A stretch of DNA of 34,094 bases, taken from NCBI GenBank assembly GCA_028292665.1, contig JAQGLW010000192.1, forward strand, positions 1-34,094, read 5' to 3'. Made by a program: the position numbers and the translations under genes. Below, in pieces: positions 24,555 through 32,703 of this stretch. The DNA comes from Herminiimonas sp. (GTDB lineage Bacteria; Pseudomonadota; Gammaproteobacteria; Burkholderiales; Burkholderiaceae_D). Below the pieces are notes generated by a model. That model did not search any database. It was not told the DNA's origin and saw only the letters and a program-made list of their open reading frames with translations. Positions within the stretch are counted from its first letter, which is position 1; every line of letters begins with the position of its first letter.

Positions 24555-25267
24555 GTCTTTTCCCTCAGGCTGGCGCGCATGCGCGCGATGGCCTGGCTAT
24601 GCAATTGGCAGACTCGCGATTCGGATACGCCCATCACCGCGCCGATTTCCTTCAGGTTCATCTCCTGCTCGTAATACAGTCCCATCAGGATTTTTTCACG
24701 TTCCGGCAACGCCTGGATCGCATCGATGACGGCGGCGCGGAAGCCGCTGTTCATCAGGCTTTGCAGCGGGTCGTCGGCCGTGTCGGAACAATAGTGGTCG
24801 AGAAAGTGATCGTTGCCTTCGCCTTCATGAAAATCCTCGTAATACACCAGCTGATGCCCGCCGGCGTCGGTCAGCATTTCCTGGTACGCGTTCAATGAAA
24901 GCTTGAGCTGCTGCGCGACTTCGCTTTCATTGGGCGAACGGCCCAGGCGCTGCTGCAGGGCGTTCATCGCGACCTCGATCTTGCGCATGTTCTGGCGCAT
25001 GCTGCGCGGCATCCAGTCGCTGCTGCGCAATTCGTCGAGCATGGCGCCGCGGATGCGCTGCACCGCGTATGTTTCGAACTGGGCGCCGTGGGTTTCTTCG
25101 TAGCGATTGACTGCATCGAGCAAACCGATCATGCCGGCCTGCACCAGATCGTCCACTTCGACGCTCGGCGGAAGCTTGGCCTTCATCAGGTGCGCCAGTT
25201 TTTTCACCAGCGGCGCATGCTGCGCAATAAGCTGGTTCTTGTCTGATTTGCCCTCGACGGTATACAT
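24536..25267 (-). CDS. fliA: Flagellar sigma factor FliA (sigma-28)
   Basis: A 243-residue sigma-70 family protein with conserved regions 2 (VEVDDLVQAGMIGLLDAVNRYEETHGAQFETYAVQRIRGAMLDELRSSDWMPRSMR), 3 (RLGRSPNESEVAQQL) and 4 (LPEREKILMGLYYEQEMNLKEIGAVMGVSESRVCQLHSQAIARMR). FliA transcribes late flagellar, chemotaxis and motility genes. Its anti-sigma factor FlgM and a perfect target promoter (17096-17122) lie in the same window. The ATG at 25267 follows the flhG stop by 3 nt with GGAG upstream. Confidence 0.97.
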   Translation of the reverse strand: MYTVEGKSDKNQLIAQHAPLVKKLAHLMKAKLPPSVEVDDLVQAGMIGLLDAVNRYEETHGAQFETYAVQRIRGAMLDELRSSDWMPRSMRQNMRKIEVAMNALQQRLGRSPNESEVAQQLKLSLNAYQEMLTDAGGHQLVYYEDFHEGEGNDHFLDHYCSDTADDPLQSLMNSGFRAAVIDAIQALPEREKILMGLYYEQEMNLKEIGAVMGVSESRVCQLHSQAIARMRASLREKTWTGVA

Positions 25268-25270
25268 GCA

Positions 25271-26092
25271 TCAGGCTCCCAGAACGGCGCCGGAGGGCGT
25301 CATGTCGGACCGGACGAAGCGCCCGGCAAGATGGCGGAATGCGACCGAAGCACCCGCCAGAGGAAAGGCATCGATCACGGTCCGGCCCAGCCGGGCGGCA
25401 CGGGTCAGGTGCTCGTCCGCCGGGACCGAACCGATTGAATTGAGTTCGAGCGCAAGATAGCGGCTCGCGGCCTGCGCCATGTTCTGAAAAACCATCTGCG
25501 CATGCTGATCGGAGGCGCCGGTCACGAGTATGCTGAACGGACGCCGGCCCAGCCTGGCATTGAGCCGCTTGATGATGGAATAGGCCGACTTGATCGATGC
25601 GGCGCCGGCTGATACCTGCACCACGATCTCGCCTTCGGCCATCGCCGGCAGCGGAAACGAATCATCCGGGCTGAGTTCGGCATCGATCACGACGACATCG
25701 CTCGCTTTCGCCAGCGCACCGAACGCGGCCGCGAGGCGAGCCCGCTCCGCATCCGGCATCGCGGCATTCAGCGGGCCCCGCATCAGGGTGGCGACGCCGA
25801 ACCCCTGCGGCATCGCGCGAACCACATCGCTCAGCGCGCGCTCCCGGCGCGCCGCCTGCAACAGCGTCGCGCCATCCGATATATTCATGCGAGCGACGAT
25901 GCCGCGCGATGCCGAGCAGGCATCCAGCAGCAATACCGCGTTGCCCGCGCGCGCCAGGGATGCGCCGAGATTGATCAGCATGGCGCTTTTTTCCTCGTCC
26001 GGCGCAGCCGACAAAAAAGTAAGTATGCGCGGCCTGGGTCCGGCCACCATGCGCCGCAAACCTTCGGCCTGATCGAACTGGATACTAGCCAA
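25271..26092 (-). CDS. flhG: MinD/ParA-like flagellar number regulator FlhG (FleN), with degenerate P-loop
   Basis: A 273-residue MinD/ParA-like protein. The N-terminal DQAEGLRRM matches the FlhG activation helix that stimulates FlhF. The ATPase core is recognisable (INLGASLARAGNAVLLLDACSASRGI; DVVVIDAELSPDD; later SILVTGASD) but the expected KGGxGKT deviant Walker A is replaced by SAAPDEEKSAML (residues 28-39). The glycines are lost and only one Lys is kept, so ATP binding may be weakened or lost. The start is TTG at 26092, with GAGGTGA upstream, overlapping the flhF stop by 8 nt. Position between flhF and fliA fixes the identity. FlhG limits flagellar number and location with FlhF. Confidence 0.85.
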   Translation of the reverse strand: MASIQFDQAEGLRRMVAGPRPRILTFLSAAPDEEKSAMLINLGASLARAGNAVLLLDACSASRGIVARMNISDGATLLQAARRERALSDVVRAMPQGFGVATLMRGPLNAAMPDAERARLAAAFGALAKASDVVVIDAELSPDDSFPLPAMAEGEIVVQVSAGAASIKSAYSIIKRLNARLGRRPFSILVTGASDQHAQMVFQNMAQAASRYLALELNSIGSVPADEHLTRAARLGRTVIDAFPLAGASVAFRHLAGRFVRSDMTPSGAVLGA

Positions 26093-27344
26093 GCATCACC
26101 TCGCGCAGGCTTTTATCGTTCATGAGGCCCGCCGTATTGGCCATCACCAGCGGAAGTTCTTCGTCCTGGTACCGGAACGGCGCCGTCTCGCGCTTGAGCT
26201 TGAACGCGCGGTCGATCAGGTATGACGGCCGGGCCAGATGCAGGTCTTCGGGAACCCGCTGCCCGTTCGCGACATAGAACAAATTCAGTTTCTGCCGGAT
26301 GATCACATCGAGCACGTTGCCGATGGTCGCCGCTTCATCCAGCTTGGTCATGATGCAGCCGGCCAGCCCGTTCCCCCGGTAGGCGCGCACCACTTCATTG
26401 AGCGTCTCGCCGGTCGAGGTCGCGGGCAGGCACAGCAGGCGCTGGACCGGCATATCGGCGCCGGACAGCATCGCGACCTGCTCGGCCACCATCTGGTCGC
26501 GCTGGCCCGCGCCGGCCGTATCGATCAGCACGGTATGCTTGTTTTTAAGTTCGTCGAGCGCGATCCTCAGATCGGCCTCGTCCTTCACCGAATGCACCAT
26601 CACGCCCAGGATCTTGCCGTAGATGCGGAGCTGCTCGTAGCCGCCGATGCGATAGCCGTCGGTCGTGATCAATGCCAGCTTGCCTGCGCCATGATGCATC
26701 ACGCAGCGCGCGGCGAGTTTCGCGGTGGTGGTCGTCTTGCCGACGCCGGTAGGACCGACCAGCGCAAAGACGCCGCCCTTTTCGAATATCACGTTTTCAT
26801 CGCCCATCGTCGAGAGATTGCGCATCAGGACCGACTTGATCCAGTTCATGCCGTCCTGCGTCTTCTCGTTCTCGGGCAACTTCTCGGCCAGGTAGCGCGC
26901 CAGGCTTGCGCTGAAACCGGTAGCCAGCATTTCGCGCATGATCGATGCCTTGATCGGCTCGCGCTTTTGCTGGCCGCTCCAGGATATTTCGGCCAGTTGC
27001 GTTTCCAGCATGCCGCGCATCGAGCGGATCTCGCTCATCAGCTGGTTAAAATTGCCGCCGCGCTCTTCTCCGGCCGGCACGGTATCCGGCGAGGCCGGAG
27101 CCGATTCCTGCCCGCTATCGACGCGGCGCCTGGCGGAAAAAGCGCCCAGCACCGTTTCCGACTGCACTTCCCTTTCGACCGCCGGCGCCGCAAGGGAAGA
27201 CATGTCTTCACCGGCCAGCGCCAGAATTTCGACGGCGCCGTTCAGCGTCCGATTGGAAAGAATCACCGCATCGGGTCCGAGCGCATCGCGCAGCAGGCGC
27301 AATGCCTCGCGCGATGTGGGCGCGGAAAATTTTTTAACGTTCAT
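26085..27344 (-). CDS. flhF: Flagellar placement GTPase FlhF (SRP-type)
   Basis: A 419-residue SRP-family GTPase. An N-terminal B domain (MNVKKFSAPTSREALRLLRDALGPDAVILSNR, then a variable linker) is followed by an N-domain helix bundle and the G domain: P-loop GPTGVGKTTTTAKLAAR (around residue 196), a TTDGYRIGGYEQLRIYGKI motif, DTAGAGQRDQM, and TKLDEAATIGNVLDV. FlhF places the flagellum at the cell pole and recruits early basal-body parts; FlhG antagonises it. It overlaps flhA by ATGA and flhG by 8 nt, suggesting coupled translation. Confidence 0.96.
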   Translation of the reverse strand: MNVKKFSAPTSREALRLLRDALGPDAVILSNRTLNGAVEILALAGEDMSSLAAPAVEREVQSETVLGAFSARRRVDSGQESAPASPDTVPAGEERGGNFNQLMSEIRSMRGMLETQLAEISWSGQQKREPIKASIMREMLATGFSASLARYLAEKLPENEKTQDGMNWIKSVLMRNLSTMGDENVIFEKGGVFALVGPTGVGKTTTTAKLAARCVMHHGAGKLALITTDGYRIGGYEQLRIYGKILGVMVHSVKDEADLRIALDELKNKHTVLIDTAGAGQRDQMVAEQVAMLSGADMPVQRLLCLPATSTGETLNEVVRAYRGNGLAGCIMTKLDEAATIGNVLDVIIRQKLNLFYVANGQRVPEDLHLARPSYLIDRAFKLKRETAPFRYQDEELPLVMANTAGLMNDKSLREVMLG

Positions 27345-29422
27345 GCTTGCCCTCCAACCAGGCTGGTAACTTTAATCGTCTTCGAATCGGGAAGTTCTGC
27401 GTGCGACAGCACCTTCAGCTGCGGCAGCGCGCGGCGCAGGAAGCGCGACAGCAGCCCGCGCAACGGGCCCGGCACCAGTAGCACCGGCGTATGGCCCATA
27501 CGTTCCTGCTGGCGCGTCGCCAGTTCGGCTTGTGCGGCGAGCGTATCGGCCAGACCGGGCTCGATGCCGGCCCCCTCCGGCCCGCTCGTTTGCAGCGCTT
27601 GCATCAGCAGGCGTTCGAGCCGGCTGTCGAGCGTCATGACGGACAGTTCGGCGGCAGCCGGGAATATCTGCTGCACGATCGCGCGGCCGAGCGCGATACG
27701 CACCAGCGCGGTCAGTTCGTTTGCTTCCTGGATATGAGTTGCATGTTCCGCCAGCGTTTCGATGATGCTGCGCATGTCGCGGATATGGACGCCTTCGATC
27801 AGCAGGTTCTGCAACACCTTCTGCAGCGTGGCGAGCGGAATCAGCTTGGGCACCAGATCTTCCAGCAGCTTGGGCGACTCCTTCGCCAGGTGGTCGAGCA
27901 ATTGCTGCAATTCCTGGCGGCCCAGCAACTCCGCCGCATGCGTCGTGATCAGATGGTTCAAATGCGTCGCCACCACCGTTCCCGCATCCACTACCGTGTA
28001 ACCCATGGTTTGCGCCTGCTCGCGCATGCCGGCTTCAATCCATGTCGCCGGCAGCCCGAACGCCGGATCGCTGGTCACGGGGCCCGGCAGCATGCCGCTC
28101 GCCATGCCGGGATTGATCGCCAGATACTGACCGGCATGTGCTTCGCCGCTGCCGATTTCCACGCCTTTCAGCATGATCCGATATCCCGACGGCTTCAGTT
28201 CCAGGTTGTCGCGGATATGCACCGGCGGCGACAGGAAACCGACTTCCTGCGCGAATTTTTTCCGGATGCCCTTGATGCGTTTCAGAAGCTCGCCGCCTTG
28301 TCCATTGTCCACCAGCGGAATCAGACGATAGCCGACTTCCAGGCCGAGCGTATCGACCGGAACGATATCCTGCCAGGTCGCTTCTTCCACCTCGGGCACC
28401 GCGATCGCCGCCACCGGTTCCGGCGCGGCGGCGGCCTTTTCGGCCCGCTGCGAAATCAAATATGCGCCGCCGCCCAGCACCGCGGCCAGCAGCAGAAATG
28501 CCACATGCGGCATGCCGGGAATAATCCCCATGCCGCCGATGATCCCGGCCGTGATGTACAGCACCTGCGGCTTCGCAAAAAGCTGGCCGATCAGTTGTCC
28601 GCCGATGTCCTGGTCGCTTGCGACGCGCGACACCACGACGCCGGCCGCCGTGGAAATGATGAGCGAAGGAATCTGCGCGACCAGGCCGTCGCCGATCGCC
28701 AGCAGCGTGTAGTTCTTGATCGCGGTGGCGAACTCCAGATCATGCTGAATCATGCCGACGATCAGGCCGCCGACGATGTTGATGACGGTGACGATGATGC
28801 CGGCCACCGCATCGCCGCGCACATACTTGCTGGCGCCGTCCATCGCGCCGTAGAATTCGGCTTCCTGCGCGACTTCGGTGCGGCGCCGGCGCGCTTCCTG
28901 CTCGCCGATCAGGCCGGCGTTCAGGTCGGCGTCGATCGCCATCTGCTTGCCCGGCATCGCATCCAGTGCAAAGCGCGCGCCGACTTCGGCGATGCGGCCG
29001 GCGCCCTTGGTGACCACGGTGAAATTGATGATGGTCAGAATCACGAACACCACGATGCCAACCGTGTAATTGCCGCCGATCAGGAAGTGGCCGAACGCCT
29101 CGATCACCTTGCCCGCCGCGTCGGGACCGGTATGACCTTCAGTCAACACCACGCGCGTCGATGCGACGTTGAGCGACAGCCGCAGCATGGTGCTGACCAG
29201 CAGCACCGTCGGGAATACCATGAAATCCAGCGGCTTCACGGTGTACAGGCTGGTGAGCAGCACGATGACCGCGAGCGCGATATTGAAGCTGAAAAAAATG
29301 TCGAGCACGAAAGCCGGCAGCGGCAGCACCATCATCGCCAGCATCATGATGATGATCAGCGGCGCCGCGATCGCGCGCGAACCTTCGCCGCTCATCCACA
29401 AAGGCAATCGGAAGCCGTTCAT
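27341..29422 (-). CDS. flhA: Flagellar type III export gate protein FlhA
   Basis: A 693-residue protein with the FHIPEP family architecture: about eight N-terminal membrane helices, the conserved cytoplasmic loop (EVGARFALDAMPGKQMAIDADLNAGLIGEQEARRRR), and a large cytoplasmic C-terminal domain beginning about residue 345 (DTLGLEVGYRLIPLVDNGQGGELLKRIKGIRKKFAQEVGF) and ending in the ligand-binding tail near SHAELPDS. FlhA energises export and docks chaperone-substrate complexes such as FlgN. It overlaps flhB and flhF by ATGA. Confidence 0.97.
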   Translation of the reverse strand: MNGFRLPLWMSGEGSRAIAAPLIIIMMLAMMVLPLPAFVLDIFFSFNIALAVIVLLTSLYTVKPLDFMVFPTVLLVSTMLRLSLNVASTRVVLTEGHTGPDAAGKVIEAFGHFLIGGNYTVGIVVFVILTIINFTVVTKGAGRIAEVGARFALDAMPGKQMAIDADLNAGLIGEQEARRRRTEVAQEAEFYGAMDGASKYVRGDAVAGIIVTVINIVGGLIVGMIQHDLEFATAIKNYTLLAIGDGLVAQIPSLIISTAAGVVVSRVASDQDIGGQLIGQLFAKPQVLYITAGIIGGMGIIPGMPHVAFLLLAAVLGGGAYLISQRAEKAAAAPEPVAAIAVPEVEEATWQDIVPVDTLGLEVGYRLIPLVDNGQGGELLKRIKGIRKKFAQEVGFLSPPVHIRDNLELKPSGYRIMLKGVEIGSGEAHAGQYLAINPGMASGMLPGPVTSDPAFGLPATWIEAGMREQAQTMGYTVVDAGTVVATHLNHLITTHAAELLGRQELQQLLDHLAKESPKLLEDLVPKLIPLATLQKVLQNLLIEGVHIRDMRSIIETLAEHATHIQEANELTALVRIALGRAIVQQIFPAAAELSVMTLDSRLERLLMQALQTSGPEGAGIEPGLADTLAAQAELATRQQERMGHTPVLLVPGPLRGLLSRFLRRALPQLKVLSHAELPDSKTIKVTSLVGGQA

Positions 29423-30591
29423 TGCATCGTCTCCGGACCGGATGCATCATGCGACGCCGGATTCAACGGATCGAGCTGCGGCGGCACGTCGAGTTCGCCC
29501 GGCAGTTCCGGCCGGACGCCGCCTTGCTTGCCGTAGGCGCGCAACTGGAACACATACGCCAGCACCTCCGCCACTGCGGTGTACAGCGCCTCGGGTATCT
29601 CGTCGCCCAGCTCGGCGTGACGGAAAAGCGCACGCGCCAGCGCGGGCGCTTCCAGCGTCGGCACCTTGTTCTCGCCGGCGATTTCGCGGATTTTGGCGGC
29701 AACCTCGTCGGCGCCCTTCGCCACGACTCTCGGCGCGCGCATCGCGCCGTCGGCATACTTGAGCGCGACCGCATAATGCGTCGGATTGGTGACCACGACA
29801 TCGGCAGTCGGAATTGCCGACATCATGCGGCGCCGCGCCATCTCGCGCTGCTGCGCGCGGATCTTGGCCTTGATTTCCGGATTGCCGTCCGATTCCTTGG
29901 CTTCCTGCCGCAAATCCTGGCGTGTCATCTTCAGCTTGTTCGCGTATTGCCACATCTGGTAAGGCCCGTCGATGAACGCGATCAGCACCAGCGCGCCGAC
30001 GATCGACATGAAGCTGACCAGCAGCAAATGGCCGAGATGGGCGCTGCCGGATGCGAGCGGCTCGACGCTCAATCCCATCACCGCGTCCATCTGATGCGAA
30101 ATAACCAGCCAGGCCACGCTGCCGACCAGGATGGTTTTAATGATCGCCTTGCCCAGTTCGACCGCCGCCCGCGACGACACCATGTTGGCCAGCCCGGCGA
30201 GCGGATTCAACTTGCCGAAATTGGGGGTCAGCGCCTTGGCGCTGAACAGCCAGCCGCCGATCAGCAGAGGCGACGCGAGCGCGACCACGATCAGCAGCAC
30301 CGCCACCGGCGCACAAGCCACGATCACGTCGCCGATCTGGGATGCGCTGCGCGCGAGCAGCAATTGCATGTCGAACGCCTGCTCGCGGTCGAATGCGAGA
30401 CTGGTGGAAAGCATGCGGCTGATCTGCATCACCATCCTGTCGCCCAGCATCCACAGTCCGCTGCCGGCGGCCAGCAAAATCGTGCAAGTCGCCAGTTCGC
30501 GCGAACGCGGAACATCGCCCTCCTCGCGCGCCTGCTCGATGCGCCGGGGCGATGCCGGTTCAGTCTTTTCGAGATCGCTTTCTTCAGCCAA
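29419..30591 (-). CDS. flhB: Flagellar type III export gate protein FlhB
   Basis: A 390-residue protein: N-terminal EESDLEKTEPASPRRIEQAREEGDVPRSREL, four membrane helices and a cytoplasmic autocleavage domain with NPTHYAVALKY (cleavage motif NPTH near residue 267), followed by the conserved ALARALFRHAELGDEIPEALYTAVAEVLAYVFQLRAY. The C-terminal tail (about 30 residues after the switch domain) is Pro-rich. FlhB switches specificity from hook to filament under FliK control. The start is TTG at 30591 with GGAG at good spacing. An in-frame stop lies just upstream, so no longer start exists. It is the first gene of the flhB-HDOD operon. Confidence 0.95.
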   Translation of the reverse strand: MAEESDLEKTEPASPRRIEQAREEGDVPRSRELATCTILLAAGSGLWMLGDRMVMQISRMLSTSLAFDREQAFDMQLLLARSASQIGDVIVACAPVAVLLIVVALASPLLIGGWLFSAKALTPNFGKLNPLAGLANMVSSRAAVELGKAIIKTILVGSVAWLVISHQMDAVMGLSVEPLASGSAHLGHLLLVSFMSIVGALVLIAFIDGPYQMWQYANKLKMTRQDLRQEAKESDGNPEIKAKIRAQQREMARRRMMSAIPTADVVVTNPTHYAVALKYADGAMRAPRVVAKGADEVAAKIREIAGENKVPTLEAPALARALFRHAELGDEIPEALYTAVAEVLAYVFQLRAYGKQGGVRPELPGELDVPPQLDPLNPASHDASGPETMQ

Positions 30592-30956
30592 CGCCGACTC
30601 CAGTTACGGCACCGCCATGCGTCAAGACGACGCACATGGTCCATTCGGGATCGATTATTGGCCGGAACGCGGCTGAACCATCGGGAGAACAGGGAGGGAA
30701 AGTACCCGCTTTTCAGCTGTAAATGCCGGGATTGGGGCGGTTCGGTTTGAATCCGGATGCTGCGAGGCTCAAGGCCGGGGACCATGCCTGATAGGCAAGT
30801 GGCCTCAGGTCAAAGTACGGATTGCGGATTATGACAAAAAAGGATCGGCTTGCGGCTGGCGCTTATGGATTCTGCTCAGCAACCAGTTAAAATGAATTTT
30901 CACCGCTGCGCCCTTTCGAAAAAACTTCCAGTTATAAAGTTCTCATGGTTTGCAAT
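30592..30956. other. Gene-free gap between flhB and the methyltransferase
   Basis: No convincing gene is visible. The half next to flhB is GC-rich and should contain the flhB operon promoter, but I could not assign -35/-10 elements. A hairpin CCTGA-TA-GGC / GCC-TCAGG lies about 30787-30809. From about 30830 the DNA becomes AT-rich and probably marks the left end of the integron-derived segment; no second attC site was recognised here. Confidence 0.5.
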
Positions 30957-31637
30957 TTATATTGCAGGCACACAAACAAACAATAAAGATAAAGGCTCTC
31001 CGGTATCCGGATGCACCGGTTCGCGCAGGTCTTTAACCTGGTAGCCTTTCTGGGATAGAAGAGATGCCCATGAGCCCAGCGTTCGATAATACCAAGGCAT
31101 CGGTTCGGGAAAGCCGGAACCAAAGCCGTCGAATGTCTCGGTCCGCCATGCATCCCTGTATGGTGCCTCGCCACGTACGGCCCATGGGTGCACTGTCTGA
31201 ATAAAGAGCGTACCGGATGGTGACAAGACATGCTTCATAGCCTGAAGAACCGGGCCGATATCCTCCTCCAGCAAGGCAAAATTGAAAATCACTGCATCGA
31301 AGCCTGTACCTAGCGACTTGGGGTCGGCTGCGATTCCGGCATATGAGTTCACATAAAACATGCCGCCTCCTTCCGCGCGAGCTGCTTCGATGAGAGGGGC
31401 GGAGGCATCTACACCGGCAACTTCAATACCATGCCTTCTCAAGGCACGGACGAGCCACCCTTCTCCGCAGCCGACATCAAGTGCACGGCGCGGAGTACAA
31501 GCTCGAACAGCCTCGACAATGGCTGAGTCAGTGGCCACGCGGCGGCTTTCAAGCCTGCCTTCACGCACTGCATGCACCCATCCTGCAGCATTGGCAATCC
31601 AGCTCTTTTCCAAACTTTCTTTAAAACTCTGACTCAT
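30957..31637 (-). CDS. Class I SAM-dependent methyltransferase, second integron-style cassette gene
   Basis: A 226-residue Rossmann-fold methyltransferase with motif I ALDVGCGEGWLVRALRRHGIEVAGVDASAPLI (DxGCGEG at residues 54-60, acidic Asp at the end of strand 2), motif post-II FDAVIFNFALLEEDIGPVLQAMKHVLSPSGTLFIQTVHP, and a variable C-terminal part rich in aromatic residues (PMPWYYRTLGSW) that may bind substrate. The substrate is unknown; a small-molecule methyltransferase is most likely. There is no clear ribosome site before the ATG at 31637, as in many cassette genes. It follows the cupin gene on the same strand, with an attC-like site between them. No attC is visible after its own stop, so it may be a fixed or eroded last cassette. 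Confidence 0.85.
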   Translation of the reverse strand: MSQSFKESLEKSWIANAAGWVHAVREGRLESRRVATDSAIVEAVRACTPRRALDVGCGEGWLVRALRRHGIEVAGVDASAPLIEAARAEGGGMFYVNSYAGIAADPKSLGTGFDAVIFNFALLEEDIGPVLQAMKHVLSPSGTLFIQTVHPWAVRGEAPYRDAWRTETFDGFGSGFPEPMPWYYRTLGSWASLLSQKGYQVKDLREPVHPDTGEPLSLLFVCVPAI

Positions 31638-31652
31638 TTTGGATAGGCATCA

Positions 31653-31712
31653 ATTTGACGTTTGACTTAAGCGGATCGCCGTAGGCGGGTCCGCTTGAAG
31701 CAGGGATTAGGC
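31653..31712 (-). repeat. attC recombination site of the cupin cassette (integron 59-base element)
   Basis: On the - strand the site reads R'' GCCTAAT (31712-31706, containing the cupin stop codon TAA), then a hairpin TTCAAGCGGA..CGCC-TAC-GGCG..TCCGCTTAA, then the L'/R' end ..TCAAACGTCAAAT (R' core GTCAAAT, 31659-31653). Spacing, the extrahelical bases and the TTCAAGC / GCTTAA arms are those of integron attC sites. The core GTTRRRY is degenerate (GTC), so activity may be reduced. Confidence 0.75.
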
Positions 31713-32141
31713 ACCGCTCGGCGCTGCTGGAACAAGCCCATACCTTGACATGACCGCTACCAGTGCCGCCTTGTCAGGCGGCCCGCCTGCGTTGACCACC
31801 GCACCGACGTCTTTGAAGTATTGAGGCCCGATATCGGGCGACTGAACGATAAGGGCGCGGGTAACAGTATCAAATGGGTTGCTGAATCTATGAACGGCTC
31901 CTTTGGGCGAAAACATCGACTCCCCCGAGACAAGGTCACGGGTCTCTTCCCCGAGGGAATAGCGGAGCTTGCCCTCCAGCACGTACACACACTCCTCGTT
32001 CAGGGAGTGGCTGTGCGGAGGCGGCACGTTCGATCCTGGGGGGACGGTGAGCTCAAACATGCCGACACTTCCGCTTGCGGAACCGTCTATCAGATAGTTG
32101 ATCCCCAACTGGCCAACTTTGATCTCCGACTTGGCATTCAT
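31707..32141 (-). CDS. Single-domain cupin protein, first integron-style cassette gene
   Basis: A 144-residue cupin. Motif 1 is PPHSHSLNEECVYVLEG (His43, His45 and Glu49/50 as metal ligands); motif 2 is GESMFSPKGAVHRFSN, an exact fit to G(X)5PXG(X)2H(X)3N. These four ligands would bind one metal ion. The C-terminus (LVAVMSRYGLVPA) is typical of small cupins annotated as stress- or antibiotic-related, but the substrate is unknown. The ATG at 32141 has a strong AGGAG site; a longer frame to 32276 has no support. The stop codon lies inside the attC site, as is usual for cassette genes. It is the cassette nearest the integrase relic and is read away from it. Confidence 0.85.
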   Translation of the reverse strand: MNAKSEIKVGQLGINYLIDGSASGSVGMFELTVPPGSNVPPPHSHSLNEECVYVLEGKLRYSLGEETRDLVSGESMFSPKGAVHRFSNPFDTVTRALIVQSPDIGPQYFKDVGAVVNAGGPPDKAALVAVMSRYGLVPAAPSGA

Positions 32142-32162
32142 GGTGTTCTCCTTTTTCAACCG

Positions 32163-32302
32163 TTTTGACGAGAGTTGGGATGGGCGCATTTGAGGCGCCT
32201 GACTTGATTTATCCGTCACTATGAACTGATAAGCTGGCGAACTGACGTATAAGCAGTCCAGCTTGATCATCCGCAAGCCGCGCCAGATTTAGCTCTGCGG
32301 CG
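32163..32302. promoter_or_regulatory. Possible attI region between integrase relic and first cassette
   Basis: On the - strand CGTCAAAA (32170-32163) matches the core CGTCAAAT at the far end of the cupin attC (31660-31653), so both ends of the cupin cassette share CGTCAAA, as expected for a cassette inserted at attI. The 130 nt from there to the integrase start would hold attI and the integrase and cassette promoters; TTGCGG (32276-32271) with TATACG 19 nt on is a weak candidate for a cassette promoter. Confidence 0.45.
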
Positions 32303-32605
32303 ATGCCGTACATTTATGCAGTAATAAATAATCGTGAAAGAATCACTGTCTCGAACGATTCTGTCCGACCGCCCAAACTGCTGGACCGGCTACGCCGTTG
32401 TATTGCTGACAAGCACTATAGCTTACGCACCGAACGAGCCTATGTCTACTGGGTACGATGGTATATCCGCTACCACAATTTACGGCATCCAATGGATATA
32501 GGCGATGCTGAAGTCCAAGCCTTTCTTTCTTCTGTCGCCGCGCGGCGAGCGGCTCTGAGGCGATCCTGTGGATGCAACCCTTGCAGAACATACCAAACAA
32601 GTTAA
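32303..32605 (+). pseudogene. Integron-type tyrosine recombinase (IntI) relic, N-terminal fragment
   Basis: A 100-residue open frame whose residues about 22-82 match the N-terminal core-binding domain of integron integrases: KLLDRLRRCIADKHYSLRTERAYVYWVRWYIRYHNLRHPMDIGDAEVQAFLSSVA. Intact IntI proteins are about 320-340 residues; here homology stops near residue 82 and a non-homologous tail of about 18 residues leads to a stop. The catalytic domain with its R-H-R-Y residues is missing and no continuation is seen downstream, so the enzyme is dead. The orientation, divergent from the cupin and methyltransferase genes, is the normal one for intI relative to its cassettes. Confidence 0.8.
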
Positions 32606-32703
32606 CCTGACCCGCCGGCGGCTTATCCATCCCGGCTTGACTTCCCGCAGAAGCAAGGCATGGTTCTTTTCATAGAATGATTCAGTTCCAAAGGACCAGG
32701 GCA

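Noticed and set aside
31667-31699. The attC hairpin read as a terminator of the cupin gene
   Set aside because: No T-tract follows on the - strand, and the flanking R and L boxes fit attC better.
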